Below are positions 1 to 8,583 of a DNA stretch of 64,000 nt, in pieces. The notes under the pieces were generated by a model. The model made no database searches and was not told where the DNA came from. It was given only the letters and a program-made list of their open reading frames with translations. The first letter of the stretch is position 1. The number at the start of each line of letters is the position of its first letter. The DNA is from Rhodobacterales bacterium RIFCSPHIGHO2_02_FULL_62_130 (GTDB lineage: Bacteria > Pseudomonadota > Alphaproteobacteria > Rhodobacterales > Rhodobacteraceae). Where the stretch lies: contig MHZT01000001.1 of assembly GCA_001828855.1 (NCBI GenBank), positions 207,298 through 271,297 of the forward strand. The letters are read 5' to 3'. The position numbers and the translations under genes were made by a program.

Positions 1-833
1 AATTCCATGTAGGGGTAAAGGTGCGGGTTCTTGTAGTTCAGATGGACCACAAAGCCCACGTAGACCTGATTGTTCTCAAGGTGATAGATGAACGACCCGC
101 CGCCTGCGTTGCTGCCCAGCGGCCAGCCCATCGTGTGGGTCACAGTGCCAAGGCGGTGCTTGGCGGGATCAATCTCCCAGATTTCTTTCATGCCAAGGCC
201 GAATTTCTGCGGGCAGTGGCCCTTGGAGAGATCGTATTTTGCGATGACTTCTTTGGCGAGGCTGCCGCGCACGCCTTCGGACAGGAACACATATTTGCCC
301 GCCAGAATCATCCCCGGCTCATAGGACGGACCGGGCGTGCCATCGGGATTGCGGCCAAATTCGCCCGCGACCACGCCGCGCACTTCGCCCGCATCGCCGT
401 AGACCAGTTCGGAACAGGCCATACCGGGGAAAATCTCGACGCCCAGTTCTTCGGCCTGTTGCGCCATCCAGCGGCAGACGTTGGCCATCGAGACGATATA
501 GTTGCCGTGGTTGTTCATCAGGGGCGGCATCGGCCAGTTCGGAATCCGCATTTGCCCTGCCGGTCCAAGGATATAGAAGTTATCCTCTTTCACAGCCGTC
601 TTGATCGGGGCGCCCTTGGCCTTCCAGTCGGGGATCAGCGCATCAAGACCCGACGGGTCCAGCACTGCGCCCGACAGGATATGCGCGCCGACTTCCGAGC
701 CTTTTTCCAGCACGACGACCGACAGGTTCGCATCAAGTTGTTTCAGACGGATCGCGGCAGAAAGACCGGCCGGACCGGCCCCCACGATCACAACGTCATA
801 TTCCATCTGTTCGCGCACGATATCCTGCGGCAT
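1..833 (-). CDS. Electron transfer flavoprotein-ubiquinone oxidoreductase, N-terminal part (cut by window edge)
   Basis: Passes electrons from ETF (fatty-acid and amino-acid dehydrogenases) to ubiquinone at the inner membrane. About 277 residues are readable before the left edge. An FAD-binding Rossmann motif [10 protein letters not shown] lies near residues 18-27, and the text that follows ([18 protein letters not shown], later [10 protein letters not shown] and HTMGWPL) is the family signature. The start is the ATG at 833-831 with an AAAGGG ribosome site 8-13 bases upstream. The C-terminal 4Fe-4S part lies outside the window. The gene is divergent from greA; the 254 bases between them hold no gene I can support. 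Confidence 0.93.
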   Translation of the reverse strand, partial: MPQDIVREQMEYDVVIVGAGPAGLSAAIRLKQLDANLSVVVLEKGSEVGAHILSGAVLDPSGLDALIPDWKAKGAPIKTAVKEDNFYILGPAGQMRIPNWPMPPLMNNHGNYIVSMANVCRWMAQQAEELGVEIFPGMACSELVYGDAGEVRGVVAGEFGRNPDGTPGPSYEPGMILAGKYVFLSEGVRGSLAKEVIAKYDLSKGHCPQKFGLGMKEIWEIDPAKHRLGTVTHTMGWPLGSNAGGGSFIYHLENNQVYVGFVVHLNYKNPHLYPYME

Positions 834-1087
834 GGCTATCCCTTTGGTTCCCGTTTTTGCTTGCCGCGTCTGTGCCTCAAGGCGGGGCAGACGTCAACCT
901 TGACGCAACAACCAAAGCAGCCATGGCAGGGCTGGCGCAACATTCTTTCCATTGTGCGACGGCCCCCCGCCTATTCGCGGCATTCCCCCTTGCAATCGGC
1001 GGCCCCGTCGGGTCAGTTGATCGCAGTTGTGGCACAAGGTCATGGTCCATCCCGGTCCGTGGCCTTGTCATTTGCGTGATGAGACAC

Positions 1088-1558
1088 ATGGAAAAGATTC
1101 CGATGACGCGTGCGGGCTTCACCGCGCTGGACGAAGAACTTAAACTATTGAAATCGGTGGAGCGCCCCGCCGTGATCCGCGCCATTGCCGAGGCGCGTGA
1201 GCATGGCGATCTGTCGGAAAACGCCGAATATCATGCCGCCCGCGAAAAGCAGAGCTTCATCGAAGGCCGCGTCAAAGAGCTTGAGGCGCTGATTTCGCTG
1301 GCCGAGGTGATTGATCCGACCAAGTTTTCCGGCTCGATCAAATTCGGGGCGACGGTAACTTTGGTGGACGAGGATACCGACAAGGAACTGACCTATCAGA
1401 TCGTCGGCGAACCCGAAGCCGATATCGAACACGGGATGCTGAACATCCGTTCGCCCTTGGCGCGTGCGCTGATCGGCAAGGACGAGGGCGACTCGGTCGA
1501 GGTGAAAACCCCCGGCGGCCAGCGCAGCTATGAGGTCGTCAGCGTCCGCTTTATCTGA
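1088..1558 (+). CDS. greA: Transcription elongation factor GreA
   Basis: Rescues backtracked RNA polymerase by stimulating transcript cleavage. The 156-residue product has the normal GreA length. It shows the N-terminal coiled coil with the conserved [16 protein letters not shown] segment (its acidic tip acts in the polymerase channel), then the C-terminal FKBP-like domain ending [10 protein letters not shown]. The ATG at 1088 gives the standard MEKIPMT beginning. An in-frame ATG three codons upstream (1079) would add only MRH. The open frame continues further upstream but that stretch does not look like GreA. Confidence 0.95.
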   Translation: MEKIPMTRAGFTALDEELKLLKSVERPAVIRAIAEAREHGDLSENAEYHAAREKQSFIEGRVKELEALISLAEVIDPTKFSGSIKFGATVTLVDEDTDKELTYQIVGEPEADIEHGMLNIRSPLARALIGKDEGDSVEVKTPGGQRSYEVVSVRFI

Positions 1559-1584
1559 ACCTGTCTGCCTATTTGGGCGCACCC

Positions 1585-2601
1585 ATGACCGAACCCGACG
1601 ACAAGCCGATTGATCTGGGCATCTATGCCCGCAGCGATGGCCAGACCGGCTTGACCGTGACCGAATGGGTCGCGGCAGGGCTAAGTGTGGTCTGGACCAT
1701 TGCCGTCGTGGCCTATGTCTGGACGGGGTCTGGCGAAACCGGTTCGCTGGGGATGGTTCTGACACTGTTGATCGTGTTTCTGCCGTTGGCGTTGATCTGG
1801 GCTGTGGTGACAACGCTGCGGTCGGTGCGGGTGCTGCGCGGTGAGGCGGCACGGTTGCAGGCCACGGTGGATGCGATGCGGAACGCCTATGTCGCCAGTC
1901 AGCAGACGGCGGCGGCCTCGGTGCGGCCTTCGGTCGAGCGTAAGCTGGATGAACTGGCGGCCTCGGCACGGCAGACCGAAACCGCGCTGGCGACGTTTAC
2001 ATCGCGGCGGGACACGGGGCTGACGGTGGCATCTGCGGATCGCAAGGCGGCGCTGGCAGTGCCGCGCGCGGTTGCGGGTGAAGAACAGCCGGGGCTGGCG
2101 CTTGGCACCCCTGCAGAGGATTTGCGCGCGCCCCTGTCGGTGGCCGATTTCATCCGCGCGTTGCAGTTTCCCGAAAGTTCCGACGACAAGGAAGGTTTCC
2201 GCGCACTGCGGCTTGCGCTGGAAGACCGCACTGTGGCCAAGCTGATCCGCGCCGCGCAGGATGTGCTGACGCTGCTGTCCCAAGAGGGCATCTATATGGA
2301 TGACCTGAAACCCGATCGCACGCGGCCAGAGCTGTGGCGCAAGTTTGCGACGGGGGAACGGGGCCGGTCGATTGCGGCTTTGGGCGGGGTGCGGGACCGG
2401 TCGTCGCTGGCGCTGACGGCGGGACGGATGCGCGAGGATCCGGTGTTCCGCGATGCGGGCCACCATTTCCTGCGCACCTTTGACCGCACCTTTGCCGCGT
2501 TTGAAGCCCAAGCCAGTGATGCCGATCTGGCCGACCTGTCGGAAACCCGCACGGCGCGGGCCTTCATGCTGCTGGGGCGGGTGACGGGAACGTTTGACTA
2601 G
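1585..2601 (+). CDS. Conserved membrane-anchored protein of unknown function
   Basis: A 338-residue protein I cannot assign to a named family. Two hydrophobic segments near residues 29-47 and 55-76 precede a basic cytoplasmic-looking region, a likely coiled coil (about 80-130), a low-complexity linker and an alpha-helical C-terminal domain (about 170-330) rich in Arg, Asp and Phe. Start chosen at ATG 1585; a TTG at 1573 would add four residues. It follows greA by 26 bases. Its stop overlaps the stop of the convergent acetyltransferase gene in a shared CTAG. Confidence 0.8.
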   Translation: MTEPDDKPIDLGIYARSDGQTGLTVTEWVAAGLSVVWTIAVVAYVWTGSGETGSLGMVLTLLIVFLPLALIWAVVTTLRSVRVLRGEAARLQATVDAMRNAYVASQQTAAASVRPSVERKLDELAASARQTETALATFTSRRDTGLTVASADRKAALAVPRAVAGEEQPGLALGTPAEDLRAPLSVADFIRALQFPESSDDKEGFRALRLALEDRTVAKLIRAAQDVLTLLSQEGIYMDDLKPDRTRPELWRKFATGERGRSIAALGGVRDRSSLALTAGRMREDPVFRDAGHHFLRTFDRTFAAFEAQASDADLADLSETRTARAFMLLGRVTGTFD

Positions 2602-3176
2602 ACGTCCCTGACCATCGTGGTGGCGGCGGCAAAGCCGAACACATGGCGCAAGGGGCCGATGCTGGCGGTCTTTTCCGTTCTGAAGCCAAGGCGGGCATAC
2701 AGGGCCTTGGCGCGCCAGTTGGTGTCAACTACGTCCAATCGAAGCGCCGGATAGCCCCGCGCGCGGGCCAGATCGCAGGCGGCGTCAATCAGCGCGGTGC
2801 CGATGCCGTGGCTGCGATGGGCGCGGTCTACCGCGATGCCGTCAATCAGAAAGCGGGTGTTATCAACCTCGTGCGACAGCGCCCAGAGCAGGGGCATCCG
2901 CCACGCCACGCCCGCCGCCCCGTAAACCGCGCGCATGTCGGCGGGGGTGCCATCGGCAAAGCTGCCCTGCGGGGTCTTGAAGCCGATCATGCCGACAAGC
3001 TGGCCGTTGTGCAGCGCGGCTATGGCGTGATCGGTCTGGATGATGCGGACCAGATAGCGCAGCGCGCGGGCGTCCGGCCCCATCACGCGGCCCAGTTTGC
3101 CACCGAAGGCCTGCCAGTAAAGCTGTGCTGCGGCACCCACCTGATCGGGGGGGATGCCGTGCTGCAGGTGGATCAT
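2598..3176 (-). CDS. GNAT-family N-acetyltransferase
   Basis: A 192-residue GCN5-type acetyltransferase; substrate unknown. The acetyl-CoA pyrophosphate-binding motif is RSHGIG at residues 121-126, preceded by the usual strand LIDGIAVD. The later ALYARLGFR segment is the typical C-terminal fold signature. The gene overlaps the stop of the upstream mob-linked gene by 4 bases (ATGA), so it is probably translated with the mob cluster. That does not by itself imply a role in cofactor synthesis. Confidence 0.88.
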   Translation of the reverse strand: MIHLQHGIPPDQVGAAAQLYWQAFGGKLGRVMGPDARALRYLVRIIQTDHAIAALHNGQLVGMIGFKTPQGSFADGTPADMRAVYGAAGVAWRMPLLWALSHEVDNTRFLIDGIAVDRAHRSHGIGTALIDAACDLARARGYPALRLDVVDTNWRAKALYARLGFRTEKTASIGPLRHVFGFAAATTMVRDV

Positions 3177-3997
3177 GCCAGCGCCGCCAGCAGGGCTGCG
3201 GCATTGCCCGCGCCATAGATCCAGCCTTCCTCGCGCGCGATGGCGGGGGTTTGCAGCAGGGGCGCGGCGCGAAAGATCGCGCGGGACAGCAGGCGGACCT
3301 GTGCCTCGTCCTTGATCGGGGCGGGGTCGGCGGTGACGGCGGCGGACAGGATCGAGGGGTAAACCTCGGCCACTGTGATGCGTTTTGTGGGCGGTTCAAA
3401 CGGCCATATGGCGGTATCGGCGCGCTGCGACAGGCGGTGGATCAGGGGTTGGCCCATCAGGCCCTGACTGCCCGCCGCACCCGTGGTGTAAAGCTTCCAC
3501 ACGGGTTGCGCGCGCGGGATCAGGGTTTCGACGTGGCGGCGTTCGGGCAGGCCGATTGCGGTGTAATCGGCGGTCTTGGTGGCGGGCAGGTCGGGCAGAT
3601 CAAGGGTGGCGGGGCGGCCCCAGAACGGGCCTCCCGTGGCGCGGTTCATCGCGGCGGCCACGTCAAAGCGGTTGTTCCTGTTGTCGGGCGCGTCGGTGAT
3701 GTGATCGGCCAGCCAGCGCCAGACCGCCTGCGCGCGGGGTTCCCCCGTCAGCCGCGCGGCAAAGCCTACGGGGTAGGCCATCGGGAAATCGAAGCCCAGA
3801 AACACGCGGTCCTGTCCGGTCAGCAGGATGGAAAGCGCGGCCTCGGCCAATGCGCGGCTGCGGTGGTAGGTGGTGGTGGTGCCGCTGGCATCGGTGACGC
3901 CGATCCAGATCGCATCAGGCGAAGGCCGCGCGGGCGATCGGGTGCCAGACGCCGACCAGTCCGCGATGATCACGCGGTCAAAGTGGGGCAAGACCAA
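3173..3997 (-). CDS. Mob-cluster conserved protein, possibly linked to molybdopterin guanine dinucleotide metabolism
   Basis: A 274-residue protein found next to mobB and mobA in related genomes, where it is usually named for molybdopterin-guanine-dinucleotide synthesis without a defined activity. The N-terminus VIIADWSASGTR (about residues 9-20) and a later GFDFPMAYP segment recall the RNase H-like/DUF429 type of fold with acidic residues after strands; that is a weak resemblance. It overlaps the end of mobB by 20 bases, and its own stop overlaps the GNAT start, so all four genes look like one transcript. The enzymatic role is not established. Confidence 0.75.
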   Translation of the reverse strand: MVLPHFDRVIIADWSASGTRSPARPSPDAIWIGVTDASGTTTTYHRSRALAEAALSILLTGQDRVFLGFDFPMAYPVGFAARLTGEPRAQAVWRWLADHITDAPDNRNNRFDVAAAMNRATGGPFWGRPATLDLPDLPATKTADYTAIGLPERRHVETLIPRAQPVWKLYTTGAAGSQGLMGQPLIHRLSQRADTAIWPFEPPTKRITVAEVYPSILSAAVTADPAPIKDEAQVRLLSRAIFRAAPLLQTPAIAREEGWIYGAGNAAALLAALA

Positions 3998-4478
3998 CCT
4001 CGGCCAGAATGAAATCGGCCACTTGGGCGGTGTTGTTCAGGTCCAGCACCGGCACGGGCAGCGCGCCCAGATCGGCATCTGTCGCCACGGCGCGCACAAG
4101 CGGATCGTCGGGCTGGATCATGGAATGGCCGGTTTCCAGCCGGAACACCTCGACCTTGGGGTGCGCGTCGCGTTTGTAGCCTTCGACCAGTACCAGATCG
4201 ACAGGGGCCATGCGGGCAAGGATTGCGGGCAGCTCTGGCTCTGGCCCGCGATGTTCGCGCATCAGCGCAAAGCGGTGGGCCGAGGCCAGCACCACCTCGG
4301 AGGCACCCGCGGCACGGTGGCGAAAGCTGTCTTTGCCGGGGTGGTCCAGATCGACATCGTGATGGACGTGCTTGACGGTGGACACCGTAAAGCCGCGCGC
4401 GGTGATCTCGGCCACCAGACGCTCCATCAGGCTGGTTTTGCCGGAATTTTTCCAGCCGATCACACCGTAGATGTTCAT
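3978..4478 (-). CDS. mobB: Molybdopterin-guanine dinucleotide biosynthesis adaptor MobB
   Basis: GTP-binding partner of MobA in conversion of Mo-molybdopterin to the guanine dinucleotide form. The 166-residue product begins MNIYGVIGWKNSGKTSLMER, with a P-loop at residues 8-15. It continues through the conserved TVKHVHHDVDLDHPGKDS region and LVLVEGYKRD, all diagnostic of MobB. The ATG at 4478 is chosen because the P-loop must lie near the N-terminus; the longer upstream frame belongs to mobA. The start overlaps the mobA stop by 4 bases. Confidence 0.93.
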   Translation of the reverse strand: MNIYGVIGWKNSGKTSLMERLVAEITARGFTVSTVKHVHHDVDLDHPGKDSFRHRAAGASEVVLASAHRFALMREHRGPEPELPAILARMAPVDLVLVEGYKRDAHPKVEVFRLETGHSMIQPDDPLVRAVATDADLGALPVPVLDLNNTAQVADFILAEVGLAPL

Positions 4479-5059
4479 GCAGACCTCAGCAGGGTTTCGG
4501 CGCGGGACAAATCCTCGGGCGTGTTCAGGTTTTGAAAGGCGGTCTCGTCGGGGAAGGGCGCGCGGGCGGCGTGGTGGGCTTCGGTAAAGGCCAGCACACG
4601 GGGATTGGCACCCGATGCCAGAAAGGCCGCAAGCGCGGCTTCCAGCGCAACCGGCCAGAGGCCAAAGGTGGGGTGATCCTTGGCGGAACGGGCGATGGCC
4701 AGCCCTTCGGGGGCGGTCTCGGCGGCCATGCACAGGCGGGGGGTCAGGTCACCGGGCAGAAAGGGGCTGTCCACGGCGGCTGTCACAACGGCGGTTGCCC
4801 CCAATGGGGCGGCCCAACGCAGGGCGGCCAGCACGCCCGACAAGGGGCCAAGCGGGGTTTCATCGTGCAGCACCGGCAGGCCAAGCCTGAACCGCGCCGG
4901 ATTGCCATTGGCCGAGATTGCCAGCCGTTCGACCTGTGGCTCCAGCCGCGCCACCACATGCGATAGCAGCGACTGCCCCGCCAGCGGCAGCAGCGCCTTG
5001 TCGGCCCCGCCCATCCGCCGACCTTCGCCGCCCGCAAGGATCACTCCGAATATCCGCAC
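4475..5059 (-). CDS. mobA: Molybdenum cofactor guanylyltransferase MobA
   Basis: Transfers GMP from GTP to Mo-molybdopterin, making the bis-MGD cofactor of DMSO-reductase-family enzymes. The 194-residue protein carries the nucleotidyltransferase signature ILAGGEGRRMGGADKALLPL near its start and the AAVDSPFLPGDL motif centrally. I choose a GTG start at 5059 (VRIFGVILAGG) with AGAGG upstream; the longer frame adds residues without family similarity. First gene of the mobA-mobB-mob-linked-GNAT unit. azlC is transcribed away from it. Confidence 0.92.
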   Translation of the reverse strand: MRIFGVILAGGEGRRMGGADKALLPLAGQSLLSHVVARLEPQVERLAISANGNPARFRLGLPVLHDETPLGPLSGVLAALRWAAPLGATAVVTAAVDSPFLPGDLTPRLCMAAETAPEGLAIARSAKDHPTFGLWPVALEAALAAFLASGANPRVLAFTEAHHAARAPFPDETAFQNLNTPEDLSRAETLLRSA

Positions 5060-5140
5060 CGAATGCCTCTTCAATTCCGCTGGATGAAGGCCTAAGCCGT
5101 TCCGCATCCGGCGTAAAGCCGCCCCAAGTTGGAAGCGATG

Positions 5141-5851
5141 ATGCACCCGACAGGCCGATCCTTTCTGCGTGGCGTCACGGATGCCGCTCCGTTTCTGATT
5201 GTCATCGTTCCCTTTGCGATGCTGTTTGGCGTGCTGGCCGCCGAGGCAGATCTGGATCTGTTTGAAATCGTTGCCTTTTCCGTGACGGTTTTTGCGGGGG
5301 CGTCGCAGTTTGCAGCCCTTGCCCTGTTGCAGGAGAACGCGCCGGTTCTGGTGATTCTGGCCACGGCGCTGGCGGTGAACCTGCGGATGATGATGTATTC
5401 GGTGGCACTGGCCCCGCATTTTGGTGCGGCCCCTGTGGGGGTGCGGGCGGTGATGGCCTATTTCCTGATCGACCAGAGTTTCGCGTTGTCCCTGGCCGAG
5501 TTTGACAAGCGCCCCGCCCTGAGCATGGCGGAAAAGCTGGCGTATTTCTTTGGCGTGGTGGCACCGATCGTGCCGATGTGGATGGCATCGACCGTGGCGG
5601 GGGCGGTGATGGGGCAGGCTATACCGCCCGAATTCGCGCTGGATTTTGCGGTGCCGATCACCTTTCTGGCGATGACCGCGCCGATGATCCGCACGGCGGC
5701 GCATGGGGTGGCCGGCGTGGTTTCTGTGGGGTTGGTGCTGGCTTTGGGCTGGATGCCCTATGGCACGGGGCTGCTGGTGGCGGCAGCGGTGGGCATGGCC
5801 AGCGGTGCGCTGGTCGAGGTTTGGACCGGCAGGCGGAGGGCCGCAGCATGA
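5141..5851 (+). CDS. azlC: AzlC-family branched-chain amino acid exporter, large subunit
   Basis: Inner-membrane permease that with AzlD exports branched-chain amino acids or analogues. 236 residues with several hydrophobic helices. The family segments VFAGASQFAALALL, NLRMMMYSVAL and AYFLIDQSFAL are present, the last two being typical AzlC signatures. Three in-frame starts exist (TTG 5129, ATG 5138, ATG 5141); GGAAG at 5131-5135 is best spaced for ATG 5141. Its stop overlaps the azlD start in ATGA, so the two subunits are translationally coupled. Confidence 0.9.
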   Translation: MHPTGRSFLRGVTDAAPFLIVIVPFAMLFGVLAAEADLDLFEIVAFSVTVFAGASQFAALALLQENAPVLVILATALAVNLRMMMYSVALAPHFGAAPVGVRAVMAYFLIDQSFALSLAEFDKRPALSMAEKLAYFFGVVAPIVPMWMASTVAGAVMGQAIPPEFALDFAVPITFLAMTAPMIRTAAHGVAGVVSVGLVLALGWMPYGTGLLVAAAVGMASGALVEVWTGRRRAAA

Positions 5852-6177
5852 TCGACCGTGCGGATCTGTGGATCGTGATGGTGCTGCTGGGGCTTGGCAC
5901 CTATGTGATCCGGTTCAGCTTTCTGGGGCTGTTGGGCAATCGGCCGCTGCCTGAATGGCTGGTGCGGTCCTTGCGCTATACGGCGGTGGCGGTGATGCCC
6001 GCGCTGGTGGCCCCTGCGGTGCTGTGGCCAGCGGCCACGGGCGGGCAGATGGACCCGGCGCGGTTGGCGGCGGCGGGGGCGACGGTGCTGGTGGGCTATG
6101 TCACGCGCAGCATGATGGCCGCCATTTTCGCGGGCGGTGTGGTGCTATACGGGCTTTTGTGGGCTTTGGGCGGATAG
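5848..6177 (+). CDS. azlD: AzlD-family branched-chain amino acid exporter, small subunit
   Basis: A 109-residue membrane protein and obligate partner of AzlC. Four hydrophobic helices are visible, including WIVMVLLGLGTYVIRFSF near the N-terminus and a PALVAPAVLW segment typical of AzlD. The ATG at 5848 overlaps the azlC stop by 4 bases. The upstream open frame lies inside azlC and is not part of the gene. A stem-loop follows the stop at 6178-6196. Confidence 0.9.
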   Translation: MIDRADLWIVMVLLGLGTYVIRFSFLGLLGNRPLPEWLVRSLRYTAVAVMPALVAPAVLWPAATGGQMDPARLAAAGATVLVGYVTRSMMAAIFAGGVVLYGLLWALGG

Positions 6178-6196
6178 GCCGACCTATTCGGTCGGC
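6178..6196. terminator. Stem-loop between convergent azlD and lipoprotein gene
   Basis: A perfect 7-base inverted repeat, GCCGACC then GGTCGGC, with loop TATTC. It starts at the base after the azlD stop and contains the stop codon of the convergent lipoprotein gene. There is no strong T tract on either side. A two-way terminator is a plausible reading. Confidence 0.5.
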
Positions 6197-6798
6197 ACTT
6201 CCGTTTCCTGCACGATCAACACGCCGTGGTTATCGTCGGCGTCGTCATCGGTGATCATCCGCGTCTTGACGCCCGGAAGCTTGCCAAACGCTGCAGCAAG
6301 CTTGTTCGGGAACCATGTGGCCGGAATGGTTTCAAAGCCGGGAACCCCGCGCAGGATCGAGGTGATCGAATTGCTGCATTGTGCCTTTGGCACCGCGCCA
6401 TAGGCTTTGGCGCGCTGCATCACCAGTTCGGCCACCTCGGGCGAGACAAGAATCGTTTGCTCTTGGACGCGGTAGGTTTCGCGGGCGTGGTAGTCGATAT
6501 AGAAATTCACCATCTTGGGCGTGATGCCATAGTGGACGTCGTTGCGTTCCGGCAGGCGCGGGTGGTGCCAGCTACCAGCCGGATCGAACATCACCTGTTC
6601 GGACGCGTTGATCAGCAGGCCCGAATGGGCGCCTGCGTTGTCACGGTTGCCGATGACGGTGAACAGGGTGATCGAACGCGGGGCTTCGGAGACGAAATGC
6701 GCGGCGGCAACGGCATCATCCGGCGCCCAGACAGGCTCGGCTGTGCCGCAAGCCGCAAGGGCCGTCAGCGCGGCGAAGGCAAGTGTCTTGAGATTCAT
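6184..6798 (-). CDS. Predicted lipoprotein of unknown function
   Basis: A 204-residue envelope lipoprotein. The lipobox LAAC puts the lipidated cysteine at residue 17 after a short signal. The mature part has no family I can name; it includes GAHSGLLINASEQVMFDPAG, then HPRLPERNDVHYGITPKMV, a pattern seen in some uncharacterised alphaproteobacterial proteins. Start chosen at ATG 6798 because it gives a proper lipoprotein signal; the longer frame adds MAKTRRIVD in front. It follows the small cytochrome oxidase subunit gene on the same strand by 36 bases. Confidence 0.8.
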   Translation of the reverse strand: MNLKTLAFAALTALAACGTAEPVWAPDDAVAAAHFVSEAPRSITLFTVIGNRDNAGAHSGLLINASEQVMFDPAGSWHHPRLPERNDVHYGITPKMVNFYIDYHARETYRVQEQTILVSPEVAELVMQRAKAYGAVPKAQCSNSITSILRGVPGFETIPATWFPNKLAAAFGKLPGVKTRMITDDDADDNHGVLIVQETEVPTE

Positions 6799-6834
6799 GT
6801 CCACAATCCGCCGCGTTTTGGCCAAACCCTTGGG

Positions 6835-6969
6835 TCAGGCGTTGGCAAGAGCCATGAAAATCAGCACGGCGACCGAGATGATGGCGCCCCAGGTGCTAAG
6901 ACGGACAAAACCCGCAAAGGTCTTTTCCTGCGTGCGGATGTCCATGCTGCCCTGCTTGTGTTCGGCCAT
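6835..6969 (-). CDS. aa3-type cytochrome c oxidase subunit IV (44 residues)
   Basis: A small single-helix subunit of the bacterial aa3 oxidase. Reading the minus strand from 6969 gives MAEHKQGSMDIRTQEKTF, then a hydrophobic helix (about residues 24-42), ending MALANA. The MDIRTQEKTFAGFV pattern is the hallmark of the family. The start is preceded by AAGGA about 10 bases upstream. The oxidase core genes are not in this window, as is usual for this subunit. Confidence 0.9.
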   Translation of the reverse strand: MAEHKQGSMDIRTQEKTFAGFVRLSTWGAIISVAVLIFMALANA

Positions 6970-7052
6970 AGCTGTCGTTCCTTATCTTAAAGCGATGTCT
7001 TGCCCTTACCCGATTCACAAAGGGCTGTCACGGGGGCAGAAGGGCAATTGCC

Positions 7053-7544
7053 CTAGATTGATCCGTCGCCGGATTCCCCGCCCATCCAGCCAGATGCAAG
7101 GCGAAAGCCGATACGGGTGGGCGGATCTTCGGGGGCGGCCTTTGGCACGGCGCGCAGCATCACCGACAGTTGCGCGATATGCTGGATCAGTTGGGTTTTC
7201 ATGCCGTCATCATCGCGGCCATAAAAGGTGATCAGATCGGGTTCGAAAAAGCCCAAGCCTTCGATCTTCAGCACCCCCGCATCCGATCCGGCAAAGCCCA
7301 TCGCAATCTCTTGATTGCTGTCGAGTTGGCTTTCGAAATTGCGGATATACAGGATCAGCCGGTCATAGGCCCATTCGGCGGGGCTTTTCTCGGCCACCGG
7401 TTTGCCTTGCAGCGCCGCCGGAAGCGGTTCCTGTTCCGCCGTCGGGGGGGCGTTCGGATCGGTGTGGATGGCAAAGGCGCGCGGCAATCCGGCGGCTTTG
7501 GCGATGGCCTCATCAAGGGCGGCGGCGTCTTTGGGGGGGATCAT
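7053..7544 (-). CDS. Conserved hypothetical protein
   Basis: 163 residues, no signal peptide or membrane helix. A Pro/Ala-rich N-terminal third is followed by an alpha/beta region containing EWAYDRLILYIRNFESQLD and GFFEPDLITFYGRDDDG. I do not recognise a catalytic motif. The start ATG 7544 lies one base after the stop of the upstream metallo-hydrolase gene (TGA-C-ATG) with GGAG embedded in that gene's end, so translation is probably coupled. The function cannot be read from sequence. Confidence 0.75.
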   Translation of the reverse strand: MIPPKDAAALDEAIAKAAGLPRAFAIHTDPNAPPTAEQEPLPAALQGKPVAEKSPAEWAYDRLILYIRNFESQLDSNQEIAMGFAGSDAGVLKIEGLGFFEPDLITFYGRDDDGMKTQLIQHIAQLSVMLRAVPKAAPEDPPTRIGFRLASGWMGGESGDGSI

Positions 7545-7545
7545 G

Positions 7546-8583
7546 TCAGGCTCCTGCGGAGGCCTGCCAAGCCCAGGCCCCTTCGCTGTCCAGCACACGC
7601 GAAACCTGCCCGCGCCGCAAGAGGTAGTTCAGGTGTGCCACGGATTCGACAAGGGCAAGCCCCAGTTCGGCAGGGCCGATCTCGCGTTTGAACAGGGCAG
7701 GAAAGCATTGGGCGGCGGTTTTGGGCGTGGCCAGATGGGCGCGCAGGCGCAGCAGGGCGGATTCGTGATTCTCGGCCATTTGAACCAGCCGGAAGGGCAG
7801 GCCGGTGAAGGGCAGCTTATGCCCCGGCAGGATCAGTTGATCGGCGCGGGCATGGGGCGCAAAGCTGCGTGTGCTGTCCAGCCAGTCGGCCAGTGGATCG
7901 GCGTCAGGCTCGGTCGGGTAGACGCCGATATTGGCGCTGATGCCGGGCAGCAACTGATCGCCGCCTATGACGAGTGGGTCATCAAGGCTCCACAACGTTG
8001 CGTGATCGGGGGCATGGCCTTGGCCAAGCCGCACCTGCCAGCGCCGGCCTGCGGCGTGCAGGATGTCGCCTTCGGCAAGGCGGGTGAAACCTTGGGGCAG
8101 CGGGGCCACCACATCGCAGAAGTTGAACGGGCGTTCGGCGGATTTTTGTGAGCGGGTGGCGGCGTCAACGCCTGCACGTTGATAAAAGCTCAGTGCTTGG
8201 GGGGACGGGATTGGCTGTTCGTCCAGCACCAGCATCCGCGCGTAAAGCCATGCGGTGCGGGTCGTCAGCAATTCGACGCCCTGTTCCTGAAACCATCCGG
8301 CAAGGCCGATGTGATCGGGGTGGTGATGCGTCACGATCAGGCGGCGGACCTTTTTGCCCGCCAGCGGCCCCTCGATCAGCGCGGTCCAGATCGCCTTGGC
8401 GCGGCGGGTCATCAGGCCTGTATCGACAAGGGTCCAGCCATCGCCATCATCCAGCGCATAGACGTTGACGTGATCCAGCGCCATCGGCAGCGGCAGGCGC
8501 ATCCACAGGATTTGTGGCGCGACTTCAATCGCCTGCCCTTCGGCGGGGGCAGTGGGGAACGGGTGGTGCAGGCCTTGGGTCAC
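7546..8583 (-). CDS. MBL-fold metallo-hydrolase
   Basis: A 345-residue metallo-beta-lactamase-fold hydrolase. The zinc-binding motif THHHPDHIG occupies residues 85-93. Further conserved features are LVDTGL upstream and GQGHAPDHATL and LPGHKLPF downstream, giving both metal sites. The C-terminal winged-helix-like tail (LALVESVAHLNYLLRRGQV) resembles the LACTB2/glyoxalase-II-like group. It starts inside the last codons of the acyl-CoA dehydrogenase gene (4-base overlap), so it may hydrolyse a thioester or other product from that pathway; that is inference. Confidence 0.9.
   Translation of the reverse strand: MTQGLHHPFPTAPAEGQAIEVAPQILWMRLPLPMALDHVNVYALDDGDGWTLVDTGLMTRRAKAIWTALIEGPLAGKKVRRLIVTHHHPDHIGLAGWFQEQGVELLTTRTAWLYARMLVLDEQPIPSPQALSFYQRAGVDAATRSQKSAERPFNFCDVVAPLPQGFTRLAEGDILHAAGRRWQVRLGQGHAPDHATLWSLDDPLVIGGDQLLPGISANIGVYPTEPDADPLADWLDSTRSFAPHARADQLILPGHKLPFTGLPFRLVQMAENHESALLRLRAHLATPKTAAQCFPALFKREIGPAELGLALVESVAHLNYLLRRGQVSRVLDSEGAWAWQASAGA

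Noticed and set aside
21..1079. 352-codon open frame on the plus strand
   Set aside because: It is antisense to the ETF-QO gene, whose minus-strand translation matches the family; high GC content opens the opposite frame.
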